From Tetragonia tetragonoides (lineage: Eukaryota > Streptophyta > Magnoliopsida > Caryophyllales > Aizoaceae), in the NCBI GenBank assembly GCA_038025085.1, contig CM076148.1, forward strand, positions 3,164,501 to 3,228,500: a stretch of 64,000 nucleotides of DNA, read 5' to 3'. Of this stretch, positions 23,438 through 36,778 are shown one piece after another; the stretch's first letter is position 1, and each line of letters starts with the position of its first letter. The translations under genes were made by a program, and so were the position numbers. Under the pieces are notes generated by a model. That model was not told the origin of the DNA, made no database searches, and saw nothing but the letters and a program-made list of their open reading frames with translations.

Positions 23438-23594
23438 AAATAAATATCTCAATATATCCACAAACTCCACATATTGCATTAAACATTAGGTACAATTTTA
23501 CATTCAATATAAGAAAACAGAATTGGATACAGGGAGTATTATAAAACAGAGGAAATAACGTGAAAATTGCCAGGGTTGAACTTTCAAGCATAAC

Positions 23595-23754
23595 TAGAGG
23601 TCCTGCCAATACTTTCTCGATTCGAATCCATTTACAACCCGGTAAAATAAACTAATAAGTGAATTCGACTCAAAAACCAATCCGTAATCGACCCAACCCG
23701 AATCCAAAGTGACCCGACCTGTAATCCGTTGGGTTGACCCGTTTTACAGGTCTA
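23595..23754. mobile_element. hAT-type MITE, GACCCG-rich, directly behind a DUF26 gene
   Basis: Ends TAGAGGTCCTGCC and GTTTTACAGGTCTA, flanked by AGCATAAC (23587-23594) and AGCACAAC (23755-23762), an 8-bp duplication with one difference. The interior carries CCCGAATCC, GACCCGACC and GGGTTGACCCG units. It resembles the cleaner copy at 51436-51706. The right end lies about a dozen bases from the stop codon of the adjacent gene, so it forms part of that gene's 3' UTR or polyadenylation region. Confidence 0.75.
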
Positions 23755-23766
23755 AGCACAACTGAT

Positions 23767-24645
23767 TCACATGTAAAGGAAATAAAGAGACAACGCCACA
23801 ACCAAAAGAACATGTAAATAACTCGGCATAAAACCACGGTAAGCGGCCCCAAAGAAATTTTGGTTATCGTACCTGATCAAACAATAACCCTCACGAACAA
23901 TGTCACCACCTTTAGTACCATTGAAACATAGGTGAACTTGAGAGTACAATCCTTGTAAACAATTGCTGCAATCCATGGCGGATATTGCAGGTGTACACTG
24001 AACAACGCTGTATATCTTTTCCTTATTAGTTCCGGCCACCTTAACCACCCTCGTTGCGAAATTAGGCCTAGACCAATTCCCATAACCAGCTTCTCTAACA
24101 AGCCCCTCAAGTGTTCTTGTTACTGTTTGGTTATACTCCTTATTGGTTGAACCTTGATCACCAGTGGACCTATATGAATATGTAAGACCCGTAGTGTTAT
24201 ATTTTGTCGAGTGGTTCGCGTATTGCACCATACAAAGGTCATCACCATAAGTACCGGCGAAGCCAAAACACTCATAATAGTAGTCTTTGTTGTAGGTGTT
24301 TGACAGAGTTTGGGTTAGTTGTGAGACGCAATTGTGGCATATTTTGGAGTTGATGTCTCCTCTACAAACGTATGAACCGTAGACCTTGTTTCGACCGTTG
24401 CCAATGGCGGTGTTGTAATAGCCTGGTATTGATGTTGAGTCTGATTTTGAAGCTTTTGAGGAAAGGTCGGAAAGGAGTGACCAAATGTTCATAGTGTAGT
24501 TTGTCGTCGTCGATACGAGATTCGCCTTGGTAGAACTGCTGTTCCGGCAACCGATGGCAAAGCCATATTCACTTGTAGCGATATTTAAGAATGATGAACA
24601 TGTAATAATAATGGTGAAGAAAATGAGAGGGGTTACCATTGCCAT
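23767..24645 (-). CDS. cysteine-rich repeat secretory protein (two DUF26/Gnk2 domains), copy 1
   Basis: Single-exon frame of 292 codons. Residues 1-25 are a signal peptide (MAMVTPLIFF...). The first Gnk2 domain has Cys33 and the C-X8-C-X2-C motif at Cys94, Cys103 and Cys106. The second has Cys217, Cys226 and Cys229, then Cys240 and Cys255. The C-terminus (about 273-292) is hydrophobic and runs to the last residue, which suggests a GPI-anchor signal or a terminal membrane helix without a cytosolic tail. No kinase domain follows, so it is not a full CRK receptor. Family members include ginkbilobin-like antifungal lectins and plasmodesmata-located proteins at the cell surface. Several N-glycosylation sequons (NYT, NHS, NGT) are present. 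It is a tandem paralogue of the gene at 27540-28424. Confidence 0.9.
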   Translation of the reverse strand: MAMVTPLIFFTIIITCSSFLNIATSEYGFAIGCRNSSSTKANLVSTTTNYTMNIWSLLSDLSSKASKSDSTSIPGYYNTAIGNGRNKVYGSYVCRGDINSKICHNCVSQLTQTLSNTYNKDYYYECFGFAGTYGDDLCMVQYANHSTKYNTTGLTYSYRSTGDQGSTNKEYNQTVTRTLEGLVREAGYGNWSRPNFATRVVKVAGTNKEKIYSVVQCTPAISAMDCSNCLQGLYSQVHLCFNGTKGGDIVREGYCLIRYDNQNFFGAAYRGFMPSYLHVLLVVALSLYFLYM

Positions 24646-25180
24646 GTTAATTGGCCTTTGAAACTTGATTAGTGCTCTTTTAATTTGTTGCTCAATGCTG
24701 TGCTTCGTTTCTAAAAGGGAAGGCTTTAAAATAAGTATGTGGAATTCTAACGGGAGAATATATAGTTCGTTTCACCAATTCACACATCAGCTGGGTATAC
24801 TCTACCCGATATCTATAGATAACTTGGTTTGCTTTGCCTAAAATGTTGACTACTTCAAAATTGGAGGCTATACAAGACGAGTTTTGAGACGCATATTTGT
24901 AATGGTCAATTAGGAATATCAGATCAGGTTTTTGAGGTTGGTTCTTGAATCTCTAACGTTGTGATATAGTTTTTGATTGGTTAGTTACTGAATCTCCGAC
25001 GTTGTGATATATAGGTGATATATAGCTTATATCATTATATGGCAAACACCACTTGGATATTGAGTTGAACGTCAAACTTAAATGAACGGTTGAGTAACTC
25101 ATGAGTGTCGCTCTTTAAAGGGCCTTTGGTTTATGTTGATTAACCTACATTTGACTGTCTCACATCGGAAGAGTTAGAGC

Positions 25181-26430
25181 AGCATATTTTGTGTGGACTT
25201 TGTTCATCGTGGACCAAGTAAATTTAAGGGTGGCTCCCGGTGAATTAGGGGCTGATTCCATTATTAGAGGGGTGGCTCCACTATAAGAGGGATGACTCCA
25301 GATAAAGTATGGGGTGACTCCACTATTAGGGCATGTTTGGTTGCATCATAGGTAATGGAATGGAACGGATGAATCCATTCTTTGTGTTTGTTTGGGTTTT
25401 TTGGACTACTCCACTTGAATACCTCCGGTTTCAAACTGCACCCAAAATAACACCACTTCAATCTCCCCATTTTTCACTGGAATCAATTTGATACCTCTCC
25501 CTTTATCATTCTTTTTTTTGTTGCAACCAAAAACACATAACAAATTAAAACACAATCAAATTAAAACAATAGTTCATATCTCTCTCATCACCACCTTCAC
25601 CACCTCCACTACAAAACTGCCCACAACCACTTCAGAGCCGCCTGTCCAACCACCAAATCCAACGCACAACCGCCTCCGGCATAGCATTTGGCGGCCGAAA
25701 ATCGAGTCGTGGCCCCTTTGACCAACCCCTTCAACGAGAGGGGTTTTGTAATTGAGGAGAGAGAGAACGTGAGGATCTGTTGGTGAAAATCCGAGGAGAT
25801 CTAGTGGCGGAAATCCGAGAAGAGAGAGCAGAGGGAGAAACCGAGTGGAGTCACGGAGGGAGAGGGCGGTGACGGCGAGGCTGGGCTGAGGGTGGGGATG
25901 GGGGTGAGGGTGGAGCGGTGTCGGTGGCGGCAAGGCTGGGCTGGGGGTGGGGGAGGAATCAAAACTGGGTTTGAGGGAGAGAGGAGAGAGGAGAGAGAAA
26001 GGAGCTGGTGGGTTTATTTTTTGTTTTATTGATCTAAATAAAAAGGAATTTCTTTTAAAGAAAATGATTTAAAATGATATGAGTAATATAAATAAATAAT
26101 AAATCTAGATTTAATTCCATACCCTAGCTAAATCAAACAACACATAACAAGTATGGAGTCCCCATTCCATACCTAAAGTATTCAAGTTTCATACCAAATT
26201 CATTCCATTTTTTTAAACCAAACGGGCCCTTAGAGGGGAGGCTACAGGTGAAGTAGGGGGTGGCTCCACTATTAGAGGAGTAGTGACTCCAAGTATAAAT
26301 TTGAATAGTGGCTCCAGGTAAAGTAGGGGTGGCTCCATGTAAAGAGTAGGGTGACTCCACTATTAGAGGGGTGACTCCAAATCTCTTAGTGAAGTATTGA
26401 TCCACCATGAACTAAATCCACACAAGTTTT
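25181..26430 (+). mobile_element. TIR element filled with a GGTGRCTCC minisatellite, copy A (interrupted by a MITE)
   Basis: The left end AGCATATTTTGTGTGGACTT...GTGGACCAAGTA and the right end ...GATCCACCATGAACTAAATCCACACAAG are inverted copies of each other. Between them lie units of the type GGGGTGGCTCCAGGTGAAGTA and GGGGTGACTCCACTATTAGA. A Tourist-like element at 25329-26229 splits the repeat array. Without it the copy is about 350 bp. Copies B (26568-26902) and C (57541-58090) have the same plan. Confidence 0.7.
25329..26229. mobile_element. PIF/Harbinger (Tourist-like) element, 901 bp
   Basis: The ends GGGCATGTTTGGTT and AACCAAACGGGCCC are near-perfect inverted repeats flanked by TTA on both sides (25326-25328 and 26230-26232). 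The interior has a purine-rich GTGAGGGTGG-like stretch (25850-26000) but no transposase; the ORF there is low complexity. Removing the element and one TTA restores the minisatellite unit CCACTATTAGAGGGG. Confidence 0.88.
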
Positions 26431-26567
26431 TTTACTCTCATTGAGTCATTGGACATGCCACAAACCAACGTTTGTTCTGCTTGAGAGCCAGAAATTTAGA
26501 GGAATCTAGTGGGATTCCAGTGGATAAAATAAGGGAAACTATATACGAAGTAGTATTAATCATTATA

Positions 26568-26902
26568 CAAAAACTTGTGTGGACGTAGTTTATTGTGGAC
26601 CAATATTTGAAATCACCCCCTACTTTACCTGGAGTTACCCCCCTCTAAAAGTGGAGTCACCCCTACTTCATCTAGAACCACCCCTCAAATTTATATTTGG
26701 CACCATCTCTACTTCACCTGGAGCCACCTCTACTTTATTTGGAGCCACCCCTTACTTCACCTTGAGTCGCCCCTCAAAATTTCTCAAAATCACTTCACCT
26801 GGAGCCATCCCCTACTTTACCTGGAGTCACCTCCTACTTCACCTGAAGTCACCCCTCAAAATTACTTGATCCACGGTGAATTAAGTTCACACAAGACATG
26901 CT
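26568..26902 (-). mobile_element. TIR-minisatellite element, copy B (reverse orientation)
   Basis: It starts AAAACTTGTGTGGACG and ends GTTCACACAAGACATGCT; read on the minus strand the latter matches the left ends of copies A and C (AGCATGTTTTGTGTGG). The interior is the same minisatellite in reverse (CACCTGGAGCCACC, ACTTCACCTGGAGTCACCCC). It is present in the second duplication arm and not evident in the first, so it probably inserted after the duplication. Confidence 0.65.
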
Positions 26903-27539
26903 ATTGGTAAAACATGAGTCACTTTCAAAAATCATTGCTTACTATAAATGACTCTTACAAACTTCATTTCTAAATATTAATACTATTTTTCCGTGAAATG
27001 TAAAAGATTGAAGATTTTTTGCCATCGAGAAAGACATGCCATTAGATAACTACGTTGTATGTTCGATGTTTGTACCAGATAGTTTCAAAAGAATTAATTA
27101 ATGCTACGCGACTTCACAACATATATTTAGATAGATATATTGGTATCGCTAGGCTCATTGGTAGCAATGTGAACAAGCAAATAAGCACATCCTCATGATT
27201 AAGAGAATAACCCAAATATAATTAAGTATCACATATTGGAAGAGAAAACTCGTATATAAGTTTGAAAATTACTCCATTTAATACCAATTAGTCTTATAAT
27301 AGACATCACATAGAGACAGTCTACCTCTCCCTCACCTATGGCCTATGGGTCTTCAGGCAAGATTATTATATGCCAATGGATAGCTCAATATATTCACAAA
27401 TTCCATTGATTGCATTAAACATTAGGTACACAAATTTTACTTTCAATAAAAGAAAAAAGAAAGAATAGGGTACAGGGACTATATTATACAACAGAGGGAC
27501 GACTTTCATGAAACGACGGGGTTGACCTTCAAAGTAAAC

Positions 27540-28424
27540 TTACATGGAAAGGGAATAAATCGACAACAACACAACCAAAAGAACATGCAAACAACTCGGC
27601 ATAAAACCACGATACGCGCCACTATTACCAAAGAAATCTTGGTTATTGTACCTTATCAAACAATAACCATCACGAACAATCGATGCACCTTGAGTACCAT
27701 TACAACACATAGGAACTGTAGAATACAATCCTTGTAAACAATTGCTACAATTCATGGCGGATATTTCAGGTGTACACTGAACAAGGCTGTATATCTTCTC
27801 CTTAGTTCCCGTTACCTCGACGACCCTCGTTTCGAAATTAGGCCTAGACCAATTCCCATAAGCAGCTTCTCTAACGAGCCCTTCAAGTGTTTTTGTCAAT
27901 GTTTGGTTGTACTCTTTATTGGTTGAACCTCGTTCTCCAATTGACCCGTAAGTAAATGTTTGACCCGTCTTGTTATATGTTGTTGAGTGGTTTGCATATT
28001 GCACCATACAGCTATCAAGATGACGAATTCCGGCTAAGCCAAAGCACTCGTAGTTTTCATCTTTGTTGTAGGTGATTGAGAGGGTCTGTGCTAGCGCTGA
28101 CACGCAATTGTGGCATGATCGAGAGTTGAGGTCCCCTCTACAAACGTATGAGCCATAGGCCTTGTTTCGACCGTCGCCAATGGTGGTATTGTAAAAGCCT
28201 GGTATTGATGTTGAATCTGAATCAGAAGCTTTTAAGGCGAGGTTGGAAAGGAGGGACGCAACATTCATTGTGTAGTCTGACAAGCGACTCGACTCGGTTG
28301 AACTTCTATTCTGGCAACCGATGGCAAAGCCATAATCTGATTCGGAATCACTTGTACCAATATTGAAGAATGATGAACATGTAATAATAATAGTGAAGAA
28401 AATGAGAGGGGTTACCAATGCCAT
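27540..28424 (-). CDS. cysteine-rich repeat secretory protein (two DUF26/Gnk2 domains), copy 2
   Basis: Single exon, 294 codons from the ATG at 28424, chosen because it aligns with the start of copy 1 (MALVTP versus MAMVTP). The frame stays open upstream only through a TA microsatellite. Signal peptide 1-24, then a Gnk2 domain with Cys37 and the CRGDLNSRSCHNC motif (Cys95, Cys104, Cys107), and a second domain with CTPEISAMNCSNC. The hydrophobic C-terminus is retained. Against copy 1 there are many substitutions but all domain cysteines are kept, which suggests both copies are under constraint. The core promoter lies next to or within the TA repeat at 28488-28534. Like copy 1 it is probably secreted or surface-anchored; binding partner and function are not shown. 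Confidence 0.9.
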   Translation of the reverse strand: MALVTPLIFFTIIITCSSFFNIGTSDSESDYGFAIGCQNRSSTESSRLSDYTMNVASLLSNLALKASDSDSTSIPGFYNTTIGDGRNKAYGSYVCRGDLNSRSCHNCVSALAQTLSITYNKDENYECFGLAGIRHLDSCMVQYANHSTTYNKTGQTFTYGSIGERGSTNKEYNQTLTKTLEGLVREAAYGNWSRPNFETRVVEVTGTKEKIYSLVQCTPEISAMNCSNCLQGLYSTVPMCCNGTQGASIVRDGYCLIRYNNQDFFGNSGAYRGFMPSCLHVLLVVLLSIYSLSM

Positions 28425-28485
28425 GTTAATTGGCATTTGAAGCTTGGTTAGTGCTCTGTAATTTGTTGCTGAATGCTCTGGTTCG

Positions 28486-28487
<2 letters not shown>

Positions 28488-28534
<47 letters not shown>
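28488..28534. repeat. (TA)n microsatellite in the copy-2 promoter
   Basis: About 23 TA units begin about 64 bases upstream of the copy-2 start codon, where the TATA box would be expected. The matching position of copy 1 (about 24760) has only GAATATATAG. Repeat length could influence promoter strength. Confidence 0.9.
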
Positions 28535-28539
<5 letters not shown>

Positions 28540-28760
28540 GTATGGATAACTTGGTCAAAGGAATTAAGGTAATAGATAAGTTTGGTTTGGCTAAAACTGT
28601 TGACTATTTCAAAATTGGAGGCTATAGAAGACGAGTTTTGGCACGCATATATGTAAAAACTGGTCAAATAGGAAGATCAGATCAGGTTTTTGATTTGGCT
28701 AGTTCCTGAATCTCTAACCATGTGATATACAGTAAGTTGCTAGCTAGCTTATCATTATGG

Positions 28761-29835
28761 CAAACGTCACGACGGCTGAAGCACATGTGTGGAGACTGGA
28801 GAGAGAAGCAACAAAACTATATTCATTTGGTGTTGGCTAAATCTGAAAGTAATGTACCCAACTCATACACATACACCCAATGCATAAATTCTCAGGCCAA
28901 GGTTTAAACCATCAACCATGAAGATTCTATAAGAAATGGCCTAATAAATAATAATAATAATAAGCTTTAGCAATTCAATGAATACATCATTCAAACATGC
29001 TAACTATTTACATACTAACCTCGTCGATGGTGCAGGATTGTTGTCAATGGCGGCCTCCTCTATGATGCACGGGAACCTTAGATAGTTGTCATATCGCGTG
29101 TCCCACACTACACCGACACCAGGACACAACACTAGCTTATTAGGCATTTTTTCATCCTTATATGGCGCTTCCCCGTGTCTGTGTCTGTGTCGTGCCGGAG
29201 TCGGTGTCCGTATCTGTCGCTGTGCAACCTTCACATCTAACAAATAGATTCCGCCACAAATACATCCCTGACAAAGAAACAAAACCAGGAAGGCAGTAAG
29301 TCTATCACAACATTCACAGCAAAACATACTTCTGAACTTACTGATTATGCAACAAAGGTTGAACTTACTATTTTTTAGAACACAACGATGTTCAATCTTA
29401 ATTCCATTCAACCCCATTACAAACCTAATATTCAATTGATCGGAAATCATAAATCAACAAATTAAACCCTAAGTCAAATCAATCACATACCTTTATCACT
29501 GATTGCTTTGAGTAGTCTATCAATCAGCCAAATGAAATCAAAAGAAGAACTCTGAACATCATAACATACAAAATAGCAAGGAACCTGCAAAAATAGCTTC
29601 AAACCCAAACTGAATTGATTCACACATCATAATCCAACAACCTAAACCTTAATTCAAAAACACACTTATCACAAGGAAAGAGAAATTGAACCCTAGAAAT
29701 TGCAAAACAGCGAGATTTAAATTCCAAAAAAAATTGCATTGAACCCTAGAAATTGCAAAACAGCGAGATTAAAATTCCAAAAAAAAATTGCAAATTAAAC
29801 CATCGATGGGAGAGAAAAATAACCCTAGAATAAAA
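28761..29835. other. intergenic DNA with a short tandem duplication; no supported gene
   Basis: Minus-strand open frames around 29004-29450 contain a CGTGTC/CTGTGT repeat stretch and no recognisable domain. The block AACCCTAGAAATTGCAAAAC occurs twice in tandem (29691 and 29748, about 57-base unit). The CCCTAGAAATTG sequences resemble plant 5' leaders, but no coding exon follows. Confidence 0.5.
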
Positions 29836-29869
29836 TGTGGTGAGCATGGATCGAACACGGGACCTTCAA

Positions 29870-29903
<34 letters not shown>

Positions 29904-29908
29904 CCCGC
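29836..29908 (-). tRNA. tRNA-Phe (GAA)
   Basis: On the minus strand the 73 bases start GCGGGGATAGCTCAGTTGGG and end ...TCGATCCATGCTCACCACA, the plant tRNA-Phe pattern. The anticodon loop CTGAAGA gives GAA, the A-box is TAGCTCAGTTGG and the B-box GTTCGATCC. The anticodon stem TCAGA/TTTGA pairs with one G-U. There are departures from the usual plant sequence: position 71 is A (C2-A71 mismatch) and the outer T-stem pair is C-C. No intron is present. It may be a slightly degenerate but still transcribed copy. Confidence 0.88.
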
Positions 29909-30381
29909 TTGATACTGTACTAACCCAATAAATTAGTCCTGTCCAATGTATAATTGTGAGGTTCCTTTATCTATTTTGTTTCTTATTGTATTTGCTTTTG
30001 GGCGTGTTTAACGCCTTCCATATTAACCCAAAAAAAGAAGAAGTAATATATCCACTTTTTACAATACAGTGTTGTTATTGCCATAGTAAACTAAAATTGC
30101 AAATATAAGTTGTTAACACTCATAATTTATCAACCAAATTATATTATTCAACATTCTCCAAGAGTGTAAACTTTTGTTTCTTGACCATAACAATAATATT
30201 TTATTACAATATGTCCCTCAATATTGAGGGTGAAAATGCAATAGTACAAGGGATTTCTGTATAAACTTCATAAAATAAATAGTTGACGTATCCAAATAAA
30301 TGGTGATTCCCAATGAGAATGTGAGGATAGATATTTCCTCCAATAATTGTTTCAGTAAACATTCGCATATGAATGTTCTAA

Positions 30382-32321
<1,940 letters not shown>

Positions 32322-32409
32322 CTTCTCTCTACTCAGAGAAACCAAACTCAGCAAATGATAGTATGAGATTATCAATATATGATATGATGGAGAAATACAA
32401 TCAAACACT

Positions 32410-32421
32410 TGGGTTTATATA
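32410..32421 (-). promoter_or_regulatory. TATA box of amylase copy A
   Basis: CTATATAAACCC on the minus strand, about 90 bases before the start codon. Copy B has CTATAAATACC at the equivalent place (40151-40160). Confidence 0.7.
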
Positions 32422-32524
32422 GAGAAACAATGTATGGGAACAAAACCAGAGAACAAATAAAGGTTGAAGTATTAAACAACTTACTACTTGATGTTTGTTA
32501 TAACAATATTATATGTATTTTGCT

Positions 32525-32556
32525 AAGCTAAGTTGAGTTACTTTATAACAGTTAGC
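32525..32556 (-). promoter_or_regulatory. conserved upstream block shared by both amylase promoters
   Basis: The segment GCTAAGCTAAGTTGAGTTACTTTATAACAGTTAG recurs at 40273-40307 upstream of copy B with few changes. Read on the gene strand it includes CTAACTGTTATAAAGTAA, containing a MYB-type core (TAACTG). GAMYB-like factors act on seed amylase promoters in cereals; a similar role here is only inferred. Confidence 0.45.
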
Positions 32557-32559
32557 CTA

Positions 32560-33944
32560 TCTTAGATGACCACTTGCAACATAGTAATTGGTTAAGGAAC
32601 GAAAATATAAGATTGTTGGAAAGGCCTTTCATATGATTTGGGTGTCGTTTTCTTTGTCAATTGTAGTTTATGAAGTGAAGAATGGGAGTATGCGTGTGTT
32701 CTCCATTTAAAATAAAGACATCAGGTGCCAATTGTGACGGTATGGGTTAATTTGATCTTGATTTCATTATCAAATGTTACAAATTCGTCAACAAGTTGTA
32801 TAACAAAATTTGGGTACTATGTAGTTATTAATGATTAGGGTATAAATAATAATCAATTTTCACATTCAATCCTCAAGCATGAGAAAGTTCTATTAAATGA
32901 TATGGGTTTGATAATTGAAGATATTTTATTGATTAGTCGTGCTTAGGACGGGTAAGTAGGTGGTTCATCACCTTACTAAGTTACAACCCTTTAGTTTTTA
33001 TGATAGAATCTAGAGGACCATTTTTGCTATACAATTTGGGTAGTATACACAACCTTACCTTGTGTCTATCTCTTCTTTCCCTGTAGATAAAAAGGGAGAG
33101 AAGAGAGATAGACACAAACAACTTAGTGTATACTACCTATTGTGTAAAGATGGATTTACCCGAATCCAGATGAAATGTAGGGATAATTTTATATCTTTGG
33201 ACATTTGTGGTTTAACTGATTAATGACATTATTCCTATTTCCAGTCAAAAAATAATAATAATCAATTTTCACGTTCTTGAACCTTTGCTATGTATTAACC
33301 AATATTTCCTTTTTCTTTTTTTTTTATTGTTAATACAAGTGTATAAAAAAGGTTGTATCAAAGGAAAGTTATATACTTATATCCTACCTTGTCAAAGAGT
33401 TACAACTTACAAGAAGTTGCGCAGGTTCATTTGTTTTGTAAATCATTGTCCTAAACTGCTTCAGATTCATTACCCATTACAACTAATCACCAATAATAAT
33501 AAAAACACCATCAACAAATAAATTTGCTTTCAAACACAGTTCTTACTGATGATTGTACCTTAAGCATATAGAAATTTCAAAACTCAGTGAGCCCAAAATC
33601 CGATCCCAAATCAATCTTAGGCTATGCGAGCCTTGTGAGGGGCAAAACATTATGGTGTGGTAAGCTGAATTATTCAAATAGCCTGCAGAAAAAATTTCAA
33701 ACTAAACACTGCTCTGATCTTCAAATAGACCTCTCATGTTCATAATGGCTCACTTCAATAGGCATAATCATTTAAACAAAAATCTAATGCACTATCCAAA
33801 CGCTTTAGAGCTACAATATTCAAGACACAATATCACTTCATTGCAAAATTTTCCGTTGCTCACAAACTAAAATCCAAACTATAAGAGCAAACACCACAAG
33901 ATCTCTGAACATATGTAATAGAGCTAAGAACGGCAAAACAGCAC
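32560..33944. other. intergenic DNA between amylase A and L23
   Basis: No coding sequence is seen apart from short unsupported frames. It contains a strong foldback at 33039-33137. Confidence 0.5.
33039..33137. repeat. long foldback (inverted repeat of about 45-base arms)
   Basis: The left arm starts GGGTAGTATACAC and continues TTGTGTCTATCTCTTCTTTCCCT; the right arm is its near-complement (AAGGGAGAGAAGAGAGATAG...GTGTATACTACC) after a loop of about nine bases. Weaker pairing extends outward (CTATACAATTTG / TATTGTGTAAAG). It could be a small MITE or a hairpin-forming RNA source. Confidence 0.8.
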
Positions 33945-36576
<2,632 letters not shown>

Positions 36577-36663
36577 GGCTGCTGCTCTCTCTCTCTCTCT
36601 CTCTCCTCCCTGTAGGATGAGTGATGGGGTTTGAGAAGGGAGACGGTAGAGAGGCTTTTATTT

Positions 36664-36675
36664 GTCTAGGGTTGA
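36664..36675 (-). promoter_or_regulatory. telo-box-like motif of the L23 promoter
   Basis: The plus strand reads GTCTAGGGTTGA, that is CAACCCTAGAC on the gene strand, about 90 bases upstream of the start. AACCCTA telo-boxes are typical of plant ribosomal-protein promoters. Confidence 0.55.
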
Positions 36676-36778
36676 AGGGGTTTTAGGTGCTGATGGGTTG
36701 GGTTTTCTAAATACGGGTCGGGTCGGGTCTCGTGATTTAATTTGGATTAGGTTTGAATCATAAATAATAGGAGTAATT

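Larger units (their letters stand above)
22600..28760. repeat. tandem segmental duplication carrying two DUF26 genes
   Basis: About 22620-24900 and about 26440-28760 are homologous along their length. Shared landmarks in the same order are AACGTTTGTTCT..GAGAGCCAGAAAT (22679 and 26467), GCGACTTCACAACATATAT (22939 and 27108), GCATTAAACATTAGGTAC (23474 and 27414), the gene itself, and CAAAATTGGAGGCTATA (24857 and 28610). Insertions specific to one arm (a SINE and a hAT MITE in the first, a minisatellite element and a TA microsatellite in the second) postdate the duplication. Confidence 0.88.

Noticed and set aside
25574..25933. 119-codon His/Pro-rich ORF inside the Tourist-like element
   Set aside because: Low-complexity GGTGGGGATGG-type repeat of the element; no transposase motifs.
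28425..28667. N-terminal extension of DUF26 copy 2
   Set aside because: The frame is open only through the TA repeat; copy 1 and the signal peptide place the start at 28424.
29004..29450. 148-codon minus-strand ORF
   Set aside because: No recognised domain, cysteine-rich stretch without pattern, and a CTGTGT repeat region; not supported as a gene.
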